NCBI GenBank assembly: GCA_039655645.1 | Contig: CM077343.1 | Coordinates: 41,722,083-41,786,082 of the forward strand | DNA: 64,000 bases | Source: Ammopiptanthus mongolicus | Lineage: Eukaryota; Streptophyta; Magnoliopsida; Fabales; Fabaceae | Direction of reading: 5' to 3' | Shown here: positions 31,537 through 44,000 of the stretch, piece by piece | Layout: the number at the start of each line of letters is the position of its first letter | Position numbering within the stretch: position 1 is the stretch's first letter | Notes under the pieces: generated by a model | Databases searched by the model: none | Seen by the model: only the letters and a program-made list of their open reading frames with translations | Told to the model about the DNA's origin: nothing | Program-made: the position numbers and the translations under genes

Positions 31537-32620
31537 TGATATGAGCCCAATAAGGAGTATGGACCAAGAAGCAGTTCAACGACTTGGTGGGCCTATGACC
31601 AGATCAAGATCCAAGAAAGCCCGAGAATTCTTAGAACAAATGGTGACCACCTTTATGGAAGCAAGCCCAACTTCAGGCCTAGAAGGAATGGAGGCCAAGA
31701 TGGTGACTTATTTTAGTCAAGTAGAGGCCCATAATGATGACAAGGGGGGCGTGACTTTGCTTTCATGGTTGTTGTTTTGTTTTTCAATTCAATAAAGTGT
31801 AATGGGTTATGTGAGTGGATCCAATTGGGTATTCTCTATTAGTGGGCTACACTAAGAGTTGCATGAAGGTCTAGCCTATATTTTCCATGAAGGTACACGT
31901 GAATTAGAGAGTCTTGGGGAGGGAATCTTTAGCTTGCATACTATAAGAAACTGCTCATTAAGTTGAGTCAATAAATTGTAAGTTATGGGTGTTACACTTT
32001 TAATTTGCAAAGCAAAGTGTAACCACCCATCATGAAGGGAGAGTAGGCGTGACATTGAGTGGCTTGGGGCTGAATTCAATTGTTTGATGGTGAGTTATGA
32101 GTGCTTGATGGGCTGCCTTCTATTGTTTGAGTGTTACACTTTTAATTTGACAAACAAAGTGTAACCACCCATGAAGAAGGAAGGGTAGGCATGTATGAAT
32201 GGGTTTGGGGGCTGAATTGATTTTGTTTTAGTGGTCATCAAGTTAGGAATTAGGCCATTCAAAGTGGGTGTTATGCCTTGTCTTTGGATGACTATTATAT
32301 GTATGCACCTAAAACCTTGAGAAATACAACGTTGAAGTTATTTTGGATCAAATTCCATTTGAGTGAGAATTGTTTCTCCTAGGTTCTTGGTTGAACCAAA
32401 CTTAGTTCTTATCAAGAATCCAAGATTCTTGTGGCGAAATCACTTGGCTTATCAAACCTTCTTGGTTTGTGGCGCCTCATCATCTCTTTCTATCCATTTT
32501 CTTATTTTCTTCATCTTTTATGTTGATTCATATTGCTTCCAAAGAAGAACACGAAATTAACTTTTTTTGCATTCAACCATAAGATCTTCAAAAGGCAACC
32601 ACACCATTTGGTTGTCATCA
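31537..32620 (+). repeat. A LTR, hybrid copy within a local duplication (1084 bp)
   Basis: TGATATGAGCCC to GGTTGTCATCA. It is preceded by GTCAC, the target site of element A, and followed by CCTTG, the target site of the solo LTR at 29658. Flanks that do not match each other but match two other insertions are the signature of unequal crossing-over between those two LTRs. It has two hairpin subrepeats. A tail reading frame is open at 31541-31795. Confidence 0.88.
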
Positions 32621-33362
32621 CCTTGCCCTAACAATTCAACTTAAAAACCGAGAGCACATTTCCAAATCCATAAAATATGATTGCATCTTTAATCTCTCGG
32701 GATTTACAATAAGTTTTCAAGGATTGCAGACAAAAATGTCTGAAAATCTTACTAATGCACCCATATGTGCTCTTCTTGTTTCTTCACCATCTTATCAACT
32801 TGACTGTGGTGGATCTCATGAAATTCGGGGGGTTGTTTTGCTACCCCAAGAACACCTATTGCGTATGTCGACGTGAGGGACGTTGGACCAATACTTGAGA
32901 ACTCGACCTATGCTAATGAATTAAAACATTTGGGAGGACAAGTAAAACCATAAGTAAGTAAGGCAGTTGCATCAATCTTTAAAATGTATGACTCGTGTAA
33001 TTCCGTTCCATTTGACTTGTTTAGCTTTACAAGCCTTGCATGTGAAGAGTTCTTTCACTTTGTATTTGACCCCGGAGGGTGGGATGTCACTTGGACCTTA
33101 ACTTTTAATAAATAAAAAAAACTAAGGCTTTCATTTTAATGTAGGTATGGGGGTCTTCAATTCGTGGTCGAATTGTCTTCAAGATGGTGGGGATGGTGTG
33201 ATCCTAGAATCATAGCAAGAGGCAGGCCGTGAAGCTAAAGTGGATGAAGAAGCAAAGTCACTGATATGAGCCCAACAAGGAGTATGGACCAAGAAGCACT
33301 TCAAGGACTTGGTGGGCCTATGACCAGATCAAGAACCAAGAAAGCCCAAGAAGCAAAGTCAC
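32621..33362 (+). repeat. Duplicated C segment (641 bp) plus a 101-bp partial A LTR
   Basis: 32621-33261 repeats 30896-31536 with the same length and only a few substitutions by eye: the 3' part of the accessory ORF, FDPGG, polypurine-like run and the first 65 bases of the C LTR. 33262-33362 is the first part of an A LTR that jumps at AAGAAGC back into the C LTR sequence AAGAAGCAAAGTCAC, a small second duplication directly before the true A 5' LTR. Confidence 0.85.
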
Positions 33363-34436
33363 TGATATGAGCCCAATAAGGAGTATGGACCAAGAAGCAG
33401 TTCAAGGACTTGGTGGCCCTATGACCAGATCAAGAATCAAGAAAGCCCAAGAATTCTTAGAACAAATGGTGACCACCTTTATGGAAGCAAGCCCAATTTC
33501 AGGCCTAGAAGGAATGGAGGCCAAGATGGTGACTTATCTTAGTCAAGTAGAGGCCCATAATGATGACAAGGGGGCGTGACTTTGCTTTCGTAGTTTTTGT
33601 TTTGTTGTTCAATTCAATAAAGTGTAATGGGTTATGTGAGTGGATCCAATTGGGCATTCTCTATTAGTGGGCTACGCTAAGAGTTGCATGAAGGTCTAGC
33701 CCATATTTTCCATGAAGCTACACGTGAATTAGAGAGTCTTGGGGAGGGAATCTTTAGCTTGCATGCTATAAGAAACTGCTCATTAAGTTGAGTCAATAAA
33801 TTGTAAGTTATGGGTGTTACACTTTTAATTTGCAAAGCAAAGTGTAACCACCCATCATGAAGGGATAGTAGGCGTGACATTGAGTGGCTTGGGGCTTAAT
33901 TCAATTGTTTGATGGTGAGTTATGAGTGCTTGATGGGCTGCCTTCAATTGTTTGAGTGTTACACTTTTAATTTGACAAACAAAGTGTAACCACCCATGAA
34001 GAAGGAAGGGTAGGCGTGTATGAATGGGTTTGGGGGCTGAATTGATTTTGTTTTAGTGGTCATCAAGTTAGGAATTAGGCCATTCAAAGTGGGGGTTATG
34101 CCTTGTCTTTGGATGACTATTATATGTATGCACCTAAAACCTTGAGAAATACAACTTTGAAGTTATTTTGGATCAAATTCCATTTGAGTGAGAATTGTTT
34201 CTCCTAGGTTCTCGGTTGAACCAAACTTAGTTCTTATCAAGAATCCAAGATTCTTGTGGCGAACATCACTTGGCTTATCAAACCTTCTTGGTTTGTGGCG
34301 CCTCATCATCTCTTTCTATCCATTTTCTTATTTTCTTCATCTTTTATGTTGATTCATATTGCTTCCAAAGAAGAACACGAAATTAACTTGTTTTGCATTC
34401 AACCATAAGATCTTCAAAAGGCAACCACACCATTTG
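33363..34436 (+). repeat. 5' LTR of element A, 3' end deleted (1074 bp)
   Basis: Starts TGATATGAGCCC and runs to ...CACACCATTTG, where the last ten bases (GTTGTCATCA) should follow. Instead the sequence jumps into the leader (TTTCCCTTCTTCC), which in An lies about 300 bases further in. A tail reading frame is open at 33367-33579. Confidence 0.88.
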
Positions 34437-34703
34437 TTTCCCTTCTTCCTTTGTTTCTTATTTGTAAACCTTTTCTTTTCTAGCCTTTGTTCTTCGTTTT
34501 TTCCTTGTTTTGATAAGTTTTGTGATTTTTGTTACTTGAATTTTGGTATTTTTGTGTTTTGTGTTTGATTCCTCTAAGAACTAAAGGAGAACATTTGAGA
34601 GGAAAAAGGCAAGAGTGCAAATTTACTTCTTGTGTGGAAAAAGCCAAAAGAGTGAAATTCATTTGTGTGACAAGTGAGGGAGTTTAGTGAGGAAACATAA
34701 ATC
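34437..34703 (+). other. Leader of element A, primer site deleted
   Basis: 267 bases against 560 in An (49698-50257 complement). The missing part includes TGGTATCAAAGC, the primer-binding site. I see no signal in the rest except similarity to the An leader. Confidence 0.75.
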
Positions 34704-36287
34704 ATGGCAAACAATGAAGATAGTCCACCATTTTCACCAAGGTCCGCGGTCCTTTTTGTACGAATGACTACTCAAATGCAAGCCCTTCAAAGGCAAATGG
34801 AGATGATGCAAGCCAACTATGATCAACAACTTGCCAACCTTCAAAATGATGAGTCTAGTGGCAATGAAAGTGAAAGAGGAAGGCCGAGAGGAGCAAGGAA
34901 TAGAGGAGGAGGACATAGAGGAAGGAGGCATGATGAAAGGCTTGAGGGGGTCAAAATCAAAGTTCCTCCCTTTCTTGGGAAGAACGATCCGGAGGCTTAC
35001 TTGGAGTGGGAGCTAAAGATAGAACAAGTCTTCGATTGTAATTCTTACAATGAAGGCAAGAAGGTGAAAGTAGCTGCCCTTGAGTTCAAAGAGTATGCCC
35101 TTGTGTGGTGGGACCAATTACAAAAAGAGAGGAGGAGACTTGGAGGGGAGCCTATAGACACTTGGGAGGAGATGAAGTATGTCATGAGGAAGAGGTTTGT
35201 CACAAATCATTACCAAAGGGACATTCACAACAAATTACAAAGAGTTACCCAAGGGACCAAGAGTGTAGATGAATATTTCAAGGAGATGGAGTTGGCCTTA
35301 CTTAGGTCAAATTTTCAAGAAGATAGGGAGGCTACCATGGCAAGATTCTTACATGGCTTGAATCAAGATATTCAAGACATAGTAGAATTACAAAATTATG
35401 TTGAGCTTGAAGATTTGGTGCAACAAGCAATCAAGGTGGAGCAACAAATTAAGAGGAGGAAGTTCAAATATTCTTCTTCTTCTTCAAAGTTTCCATCATC
35501 AAATTGGAAGGACAAGCAAAAGAAGGAGGGTGCACCAACCAAAGAAGCCGTGAGCAGCTCTCAAGGCAAGAAACCAATGGAGACAACCACTAGGAGCCGT
35601 GAAGTAAAGTGTTTCAAATGCCTTGGCCATGGGCACATAGCCGCCCAATGTCCAACAAAGAGAACTATGGTGACCATGAATGGTGAAGTAGTATCACAAT
35701 CCGACGAGGCTTCAAGTGGGGAGGAAAGTGAAGAAGATGAGTTCATGCCGGATGGTGATTTACTTATGGTAAGGAGGCTATTGGGGAGTCAAGTGAAAGA
35801 ACATGAAGCAAGCCAAAGGGAGGATATCTTTCATTCTAGATGCCTAATTCAAGGAAAGGTATGCTTGTTAATTATTGATGGAGGAAGTTGTGCCAATGTT
35901 GTAAGTACTAGATTAGTGTCAAAACTAAATCTTGTAACTAAGGCACATCCAAGACCATATAGGCTTCAATGGTTAAGTGAGGTAGGAGAAATGGTGGTGA
36001 ACAAACAAGTGGAGGTTCCAGTCTCAATTGGGAAGTATGAGGATAGTGTTCTTTGTGATGTGGTGCCTATGGAGGCAAGCCACTTGTTGTTGGGAAGGCC
36101 TTGGCAATATGACAAGAAGGCCATCCATGATGGGTTCTCAAATAAGTATACTCTCATGTATCAAGACCGACAGGTCATACTTTCTCCTTTATCTCGGAAG
36201 CAAGTTAGTGAGGATCAAATAAAAATGAGAGAAAAGAGAGAGCAAGAGGGTGAAAAAGAAATTGAGAAAAAGAGTGAAGAAAAATAA
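34704..36287 (+). pseudogene. Element A Gag-protease part of the polyprotein (527 codons)
   Basis: Starts at ATG 34704, the equivalent of the An start. Gag runs to about residue 260 (VWWDQLQKERRR, MRKRFVTNHYQRDIHNKL, MARFLHGLNQDIQD). The knuckle CFKCLGHGHIAAQC and the protease motif IIDGGSCANVVS are both intact. It ends at TAA 36285-36287 in an A-rich linker (KEIEKKSEEK), where the pol frame begins 38 bases upstream in the next frame. A one-base change in this A-run explains the break: F1 has no break here. Programmed frameshifting is less likely. Confidence 0.85.
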
Positions 36288-38316
36288 AACAAAAAATCAT
36301 GAGAAAAAGGAAGTGAAAAATAGAGTGGAAAAAGAGAGTAAAGAGAGCTTTCTTGCAACAAAGAGTGAGGTGAAGAGTGCCTTAATTTCAAGGCAGCCCC
36401 TATACATACTTTATTGTAAGGAATTTTGCTTAAATACTAACATTCCTAATGATAATTCTTTGTCTAGTGGTGTCAAAAATCTTTTGCAGGAATTTGGTGA
36501 TGTTTTTCCTATGGAAGTGCCACATGGCCTTCCCCCTCTTAGAGGAATTGAGCATCACATTGACCTCATTCTGGGTGCATCATTGCCCAATAGGCCAGCC
36601 TATAGGAGAAATCCACAAGAGACTAAAGAGATCCAAACACAAGTGGAGGAGTTGATACAAAAAGGTTGGGTGCAAGAAAGTTTGAGTCCATGTGCTGTCC
36701 CGGTAATTTTAGTGCCAAAGAAAGATGGGACTTGGAGGATGTGCACGGATTGTAGGGCCGTGAACAACATCACAATTAAGTATAGACATCCTATCCCTAG
36801 ACTTGATGATTTGCTTGATGAATTGCATGGTGCTTGTGTTTTTTCTAAAATTGATTTGAAAAGTGGGTACCATCAAATTAGAATAAGGGAGGGGGATGAA
36901 TGGAAAACTGCCTTTAAATCTAAATATGGTTTGTATGAATGGTTGGTAATGCCTTTTGGTTTAACAAATGCACCTAGCACTTTTATGAGGCTTATGAACC
37001 ATGTTTTGAGGGAATTTTTGGGCAAGTTTGTTGTGGTGTATTTTGATGACATCTTGATATATAGCAAAAACTTAGATGAACATCATGATCATTTAAGGGC
37101 TGTTTTGCTTGTATTAAGAAAAGAAAAATTGTATGCTAATTTGGAAAAGTGTACTTTTTGTGTGGACCATGTGATTTTTCTTGGATTTGTGATAAATGCT
37201 AAAGGGGTCCATGTTGACAAAGAGAAAATTAAGGCCATTCAAGATTGGCCAACCCCCAAAAATGTGAGTGATGTGAGGAGTTTTCATGGCTTGGCTAGTT
37301 TTTATAGGAGGTTTGTTAAGGACTTTAGCACCTTGGCTGCACCTCTTAATGAAATTGTCAAAAAAAATGTTGGGTTTAAATGGGGGGAGAAGCAAGAACA
37401 TGCTTTCAAAGAACTTAAGGAAAAGCTCACCCATGCACCAATACTTGTTTTGCCTAATTTTGCTAAATCTTTTGAGATTGAATGTGATGCTTCAAATGTT
37501 GGTGTTGGGGCTGTTTTGATGCAAGAGGGGCATCCAATTGCTTATTTTAGTGAGAAATTAAGTGGAGCTTCCCTTAATTATCCCACCTATGATAAGGAAT
37601 TGTATGCCTTAGTAAGAGCTTTGCAAACTTGGCAACACTATCTTTTGCCCAAAGAATTTGTCATTCATAGTGACCATGAGTCTTTGAAATATTTGAAAGG
37701 GCAAGGAAAGTTAAATAAAAGACATGCAAAGTGGGTTGAATTTCTTGAACAATTTTCATATGTGGTGAAACACAAAAAGGGTAAGGCCAATGTTGTTGTG
37801 GATGCACTTTCAAGAAGGTATTCTTTACTTTCTACCCTTGAGACAAAGTTGTTGGGTCTTGAATGCATTAAAGAATTGTATGAGCATGATAAGGAATTTT
37901 CTCATATCTATGCTAATTGTGTGCATTCGTCCCAAAATGGATATTTTAGGCACCAAGGATTTTTGTTCAAAGAAAAACGTTTATGTGTGCCTAAAAGCTC
38001 TATAAGGGAATTGCTCTTAAAAGAGGTGCATGAAGGGGGATTAATGGGGCACTTTGGGGTCCAAAAGACTTTAGACATGTTGCATGAACATTTTCATTGG
38101 CCTCACATGAAGCATGATATGCAAAAATATTGTGAAAAATGCATTGTATGTAAAACGTCAAAATCTAAGGTGATGCCCCATGGACTTTATACTCCTTTAC
38201 CTATTCCCGACTCTCCTTGGATAGACTTATCTATGGATTTTGTTGTGGGATTGCCTAGGTCAAGGAATGGTAAAGATTCCATTTTTGTTGTGGTGGATAG
38301 GTTCTCCAAAATTTGA
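36250..38316 (+). pseudogene. Element A RT, RNase H and integrase N-terminal part
   Basis: Contains RT (MCTDCRAVNNITIKYRHPIP, YFDDILIYS), RNase H (ECDASNVGVG, IHSDHESLKY), the integrase zinc-binding region (GHFGVQKT ... CEKCIVCK) and the first integrase Asp region (SMDFVVGLP). It breaks at about 38311 after VVDRFSKI, where a net loss of 26 bases relative to F1 shifts the frame. RT and RNase H catalytic residues are retained, but one position in the RNase H end reads VVVDALS instead of VVADALS. Confidence 0.87.
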
Positions 38317-39170
38317 TGATGCTTGTCATGTGGCGGACTTATTTTTTAGGGAAGTGGTGAGACTTCATGGTCTCCCAAGGAGTACTGTTAGTGATAGGGA
38401 CACCAAGTTCCTAAGTCACTTTTGGAGGACTTTGTGGGGAAAGCTAGGTACAAAGCTTCTTTTCTCCACTACTTGCCATCCTCAAACGGATGGGCAAACT
38501 GAAGTTGTGAATAGAACACTTTCTTCCCTTTTAAAGGTTGTGATTAAAAAGAACATTAAGTCTTGGGAGGAGTGTTTGCCTCATGTGGAATTTGCTTATA
38601 ATAGGGTTGTTCATAGCACCACTCAATATTCTCCTTTTGAGGTTGTTTATGGTTTTAATCCCTTAACTCCTCTTGATTTATTGCCATTGACTAACTCTTC
38701 AATTTTAAAGCATAAAGATGGTAAGGCCAAGGCTTAATATGTGAGGACGTTACATGAACAAGTGAAGGTCCAAATTGAAAAAAGGACCCAAAGCTATGCA
38801 AGACAAGCCAACAAAGGAAGGAAGAAGGTGGTATTTGAGCCCGGAGATTGGGTATGGGTTCACATGAGGAAGGAAAGGTTTCCTTCCCAAAGGAAATCTA
38901 AACTGCAGCCAAGAGGAGATGGGCCATTTCAAGTAGTGGCCAAGATCAATGATAATGCATACAAGTTGGATCTTCCTGGTGAGCATGGTGGAATAAGTGC
39001 TACTTTCAATGTGGCTGATTTATCTTTTTTTGATGTAGGTGATGAAGAATTCAATTCGAGGTCGAATTCACCTAAAGAAGGAGGGGATGATATGAGCCCA
39101 ATAAGGAGTATGGACCAAGAAGCACTTCAAGGACTTGGTGGGCCTATGACCAGATCAATAACCAAGAAAG
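38317..39170 (+). pseudogene. Element A integrase C-terminal part and tail, cut by F1
   Basis: In the third frame: integrase second Asp (VSDRDTKFL), Glu (QTDGQTEVVNR), then a TAA at 38735-38737 replacing a codon of the F1 sequence (TKAEF). It is open again through RKVVFEPGDWVW, GPFQV...FNVADLSFF, DVGDEEFNSRSNSPKEGGDD and into the LTR (MSPIRSMDQEAL) until F1 copy 2 begins at 39171. At DVG the bases read TTTTTTTGATGTAGGT, a splice-acceptor-like sequence that is coding here. Confidence 0.82.
39074..39087 (+). other. Polypurine tract of element A
   Basis: AAAGAAGGAGGGGA directly before TGATATGAGCCC; also encodes KEGG of the tail. Confidence 0.85.
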
Positions 39171-40189
39171 TGATGAAGATCATGCTATCATGCAAGTTGG
39201 GCCTCAAACAAGGAGCAAGACTAAAGCCTTGCAGATGCAAGAAGAACTCAAGCAAGAAGAACTTGAGAAAGAAATCGGATTGATCATGGACTTCAAGCCA
39301 CCACTAGAAGATGATCCAAGCACTATGAACATTTTCTTAATTGAGCTAGTGGAGTAGACATTAGTTTAGTTTAATTAATCTAGCTTAGTCATTGGTTTGG
39401 CCTTGTGCCCTTTTACCCCATGATTATGTAATAATTGCTAGACTTTTACGCTTTTGTAATAATGATGCACTTAGACACCTTTATGGTACTTGTGCATTTA
39501 GGAACAATAGGTTTTTGGGATTAAATCCCCTAGGATAGCCGTGCACCTTTTCTAAGTGGAGGAGGATCATGCATTTGGTCCAAATTATGGAATTAGGGGG
39601 TCTTAGGAATATTCTCCTAACATCAAGGAGGGATTATGTGCAAACATTAAAAATGCTCCAAGCCCACTCCCTAAGTGCACACGGCGCCTCCTTCTTGGAT
39701 GGCTTAGGAAACCCTAGTTGTTCTCTTCTATAAATACACCTCTTGTAATCACTTGAGAGGCACCTTTGAATAAAATTTGAATTACTCATACTTGAGTTTT
39801 CTTGTGAGGCCATAGCCCTCTCCTAGTTCTTGGATTAGAACTCTTGATTGTTATCAAGGATTGCTAATCCTTGTGGCGAATCCTCCTTTGGCTCATCAAT
39901 TTTCCAATTCAATGGATCTTTGTGGCACCTTCCCTACCATCTCTTCCCCTTTCCATTTTCTATTTTTCGTTTGAGTATTGTTATCATTTACTTCTTTACT
40001 TTTATGAGTTGTTACCTTAGTGTTTATAATTTTCGAATTCTCATTGTCTTCTTATTTCTTGAATAGCTTAGTCTTTTCTCTTCACTTTTAATTCATTAAG
40101 TAGCCTAGTTTCTTTCATTTTCTTTATTGTTCACGCAAATAGCTCAAGGAAGATCCTAAAACTAAATGATTCCAACTTGGATCATATCA
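39171..40189 (+). repeat. 5' LTR of F1 copy 2 (1019 bp)
   Basis: TGATGAAG to GATCATATCA. TATAAATA box at 39729-39736. Compared with the 3' LTR it has an extra TGGAGG near 39555 and a few base changes. Confidence 0.93.
39729..39736 (+). promoter_or_regulatory. TATA box in F1 copy 2 5' LTR
   Basis: TATAAATA in the context TCTTCTATAAATACACC; the probable promoter of this copy. Confidence 0.6.
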
Positions 40190-40191
40190 TG

Positions 40192-40204
40192 TGGTATCTA
40201 GAGC
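40192..40204 (+). other. Primer-binding site of F1 copy 2
   Basis: TGGTATCTAGAGC two bases after the LTR, resembling the complement of plant initiator tRNA-Met with one inserted T. Confidence 0.8.
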
Positions 40205-41088
40205 TAGCTCCTTGAGCCATTTCTTTTTCCTAGTTGCGCTATCCTTGTTTTCCTTTTCTTTTGTTCTTAAGTTTTGAGCCACTTGATCTTGATGAGCATC
40301 ATTAAGAGTGTGCAAATTGTTATGTTGCACCTTGATTGAAAGGTCCTTCAAAGTGGATTCAAGTAAACCAAGTTATTTACAATTTCAAGTAGAGAACTAG
40401 ACACTTTAATTGGGAAAATAAAATTCTGGGCAGTGTGCTCCCCAATCTCCCATTGTGTTCATCATGTTCATACTTAGAAAGGCTATTTGATTTGCTCACT
40501 CCTTACCAAATTGGAATTGAGTGTTTCTTGCATTGGAATTATTTTTTTTTGGCCATTTAAAAAGTAAGGTCCCTAGGTTGAAATCAAAAGAGTCAATATA
40601 CTTTGATTAGAATGAAATACAGGGACCTAAGCCCATAAAAAAACGAAATGTAAAAAAAAAAAAAAAAAAAAGAGGCACTTTGGGGCAAATTGCATAGGCC
40701 ACAAAATAATTTCTAAAAACTTTAGCCTTTCTCAAAGTTGGTTTACTTAGCTGCTGGACTTTAGCTTAATCAAGCTCAAAACTTTGTTTATGAACAAGTA
40801 TTTGAGTCTTGTCATACCAACTTCCTTTTGAGTGTGCTTTCTTTCTTTAATTTTTTTGCTTGTCTTCTTAAATTCTCTAGTTTTGTCATTGTAGTTTTCC
40901 CTTCTTCAAATTCTGAATTGGTTGGCTAAATTAGGATTCTTACACTTGTATTAGCATTGCATACATCAATTGAATCTTGCAAGTTCTTTTACAAGGACTT
41001 TTGAGAGGAATTTAAAAGAGAAAAGGCTAGAGTGAAAAATACATTTTGTGAGAAAAGCCAATAGAGAGATAAACACTTGTGAGGTATC
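40205..41088 (+). other. Leader of F1 copy 2
   Basis: 884 bases without a long open frame, with an A-run near 40650-40670 and a T-run near 40548. Nearly the same leader precedes the F1n gag at 56993-57875, which shows the two families share their packaging region. Confidence 0.75.
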
Positions 41089-44000
41089 ATGGAAGAACCA
41101 CTTGACAGAGATTCCACCCCCCCTTCACCTAGAACAGCCATTTTACAAGTTCAAATGGCGGATATCACTAGACAATTGGAGAGGTTAGGACAACAAGTCC
41201 AAGGACTCATAAGACCACCTCCCCAATCTGAACAAGAGTCTCCCTATGAGAGTGCGGGAGAAAGAGACTATAGGAGACCTAGAAGGGAACCAAGGAGGAG
41301 ACCTAGAGAAGATAGGATGGAGGGAGTAAAAGTTAAAATACCTACTTTCCATGTGAGAAATGACCCCGAAGCCTACTTAGAGTGGGAGATGAAGATTGAA
41401 CAAATCTTCTCATGTCACAACTATAGTGAGGAAAAGAAGGTGAAGATAGCCTCTTTAGAATTCCTAGATTATGCTCTAGTATGGTGGGATCAATTACAAA
41501 AGGAGAGAAGGAGGTATGACGAAGATCCCATAATTACTTGGAGGGTGATGAAGAGTGTGGTGAGAAAAAGATTTGTACCTTCCCATTACCATAGAGACCT
41601 TCACAATAGGCTCCAAAAGCTATCCCAAGGGTCTAGGAGTGTTGATGAGTACTATAAGGAGATGGAAGTAGCTGTGATTAGGGCCAACGTAAAAGAAGAT
41701 AGGGAGGCCGCTATGGCTAGGTTCCTACATGGCCTAAATCCAGAAATCCAAGATGTGATGGAATTGCAAAGTTATGTGCAAATGGAAGACTTGGTCCACC
41801 AAGCTCTAAAGGTGGAACAACTTAAAAGAAAGAAACCCAAGTTTTCCTCCTCCAACTATCCTACTTCGAGTTGGAAGGACAAAGCCAAGAGGGAGGGAAC
41901 CTTTTCCAAAGATAAGGAGGCCACGGCCTTTCCCCCCACTCATGGTAAAAAGGATTTTGTACCTAAATTTGGTGATTCCACTCCTTCATCTTCTAATTCT
42001 ACAAGGAGTAGAAACATCAAATGCTTCAAATGTTTGGGTAATGGCCATATTGCCTCCCAATGCCCAAACAAGAGAACAATGATTTTAAAAGCAAATGGCA
42101 ACTTATCAAGTGAAGAATCTTCTCAAGAGGAGGATAGTGACATTGAGGTCACTCCTCAAGAAGGTGATTTACTTATGCTAAGAAGACTTTTGGGAGTGCA
42201 TTGGAAAGACAACAATACTCAGAGAGAAAACATTTTTCACACAAGATGTTTGATTCAAAGCAAAGTTTGCTCTTTGATTATTAATGGGGGAAGTTGTACC
42301 AATGTTGCTAGTGAACGATTAATCAACAAACTTGGCCTAAAAACAGTTCCTCACCCGAAGCCTTATAAACTTCAATGGTTGAGTGAAGATGGTGAGTTGT
42401 TGGTTAATCAACAAGTTTTGGTTAACTTCTCAATTGGAAAGTACAAGGATGATGTCCTATGTGATGTAGTTCCTATGGAGGCCGGCCATGTTCTACTTGG
42501 AAGGCCTTGGCAATATGATAGGAATGTGACTCACCATGGATTATCAAACAAATTTGTGTTTGAGCACAACAACCTTAAAATAACACTTGTTCCACTTTCC
42601 CCAAAGGAAGTTTGTGAGGACCAAGTCAAATTAAGGTTGAAAAGAGAGCAAGAAGTAAAAGAGAGTGTGCCACATAAAATTGAGAAAGAAAAGAGAGAAG
42701 AGCCGAGAGTGAGTAAAAAGGAAAAAGAAAGGAAAGTAGAGAGAAAAGTTGAGAGTTTATTCATGAAAATGAGTGAAGTAAGGAAGGCTTTCTTGGCAAG
42801 GAAGCCTATGTACATTTTATATTGCAATGAAAACATTTTGCAAACTCAACTTTCTTCTTCTATTCCTTCTTGCATTTCTAAACTCTTGGATGACTTTGGT
42901 GATGTCTTCCCCAATGACATACCCCACGGCCTACCTCCTTTGAGGGGAATTGAGCACCAAATGGATTTAATCCATAGTGCTTCTATTCCAAATAGGCCGA
43001 CCTATAGGGCAAATCCTCAAGAAACTAAAGAATTTGAAAAACAAGTTGAGGATTTGCTTGAAAAAGGTTGGGTGAGGGAAAGTTTGAGCCCATGTGCCAT
43101 GCCGGTTATCCTAGTACCTAAAAAGGATGGTACTTGGAGGATGTGCACAGATTGTAGGGCAATCAATAACATCACCATAAAGTACAGACATCCCATCCCT
43201 AGACTTGATGACATGCTTGATGAATTGCATGGAGCAACACATTTTTCCAAAATTGACTTGAAAAGTGGCTACCATCAAATTAGAATCAAGAAAGGGGATG
43301 AATGGAAAACGGCTTTCAAAACCAAGTTTGGACTCTATGAATGGTTAGTGATGCCATTTGGGCTCACAAATGCCCCAAGTACATTTATGAGGCTCATGAA
43401 CCATGTCTTGAGAAACTTTCTTGGAAAATTTGTTGTTGTCTACTTTGATGACATTCTAGTGTATAGCAAGTGTCTAGAGGACCACATCACTCATTTGCAA
43501 TCTGTTTTGAAAACTTTAAGGCATGAAAAGTTGTATGCCAACTTAGAAAAATGCACATTTTGCCAAAGTGAAGTGGTGTTCCTAGGCTTTGTTGTAAGTG
43601 CTAGTGGGGTCAAAGTGGATCAAGAGAAAGTTAAGGCAATTAGTGAGTGGCCAACACCCAAAACCGTGAGTGAAATAAGAAGTTTTCATGGGTTGGCTGG
43701 TTTTTATAGACGGTTTGTGAAGGATTTTAGCACCTTGGCTGCCCCTCTCAATGATCTTGTCAAAAAGAATGTCCCATTCAAATGGGGAGAGGCCCAAGAA
43801 AATGCTTTCCAAACCCTCAAGCATAGACTCACTAATGCACCCATCCTTGCTTTGCCTAACTTTCAAAATAGTTTTGAAATTGAGTGTGATGCTTCAAACA
43901 TTGGCATAGGGGCTGTTTTATTGCAAAATGGACACCCCATTGCATATTTTAGTGAAAAACTCAATGGAGCTGTTTTGAATTACTCCACTTATGACAAGGA

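Noticed and set aside
34359..34568. Short plus-strand ORF at the A LTR/leader junction
   Set aside because: Spans the deletion junction and T-rich leader; low complexity, not conserved in An.
36250..36290. Programmed frameshift between gag-protease and pol in element A
   Set aside because: The F1 homologue reads through in one frame, the A copy has two further defects, and the site is an A-run prone to indels. A plain mutation is simpler.
40190..40210. tRNA gene suggested by the initiator tRNA-Met-like sequence
   Set aside because: Only 12-13 bases directly next to an LTR: a primer-binding site, not a tRNA gene. No cloverleaf around it.
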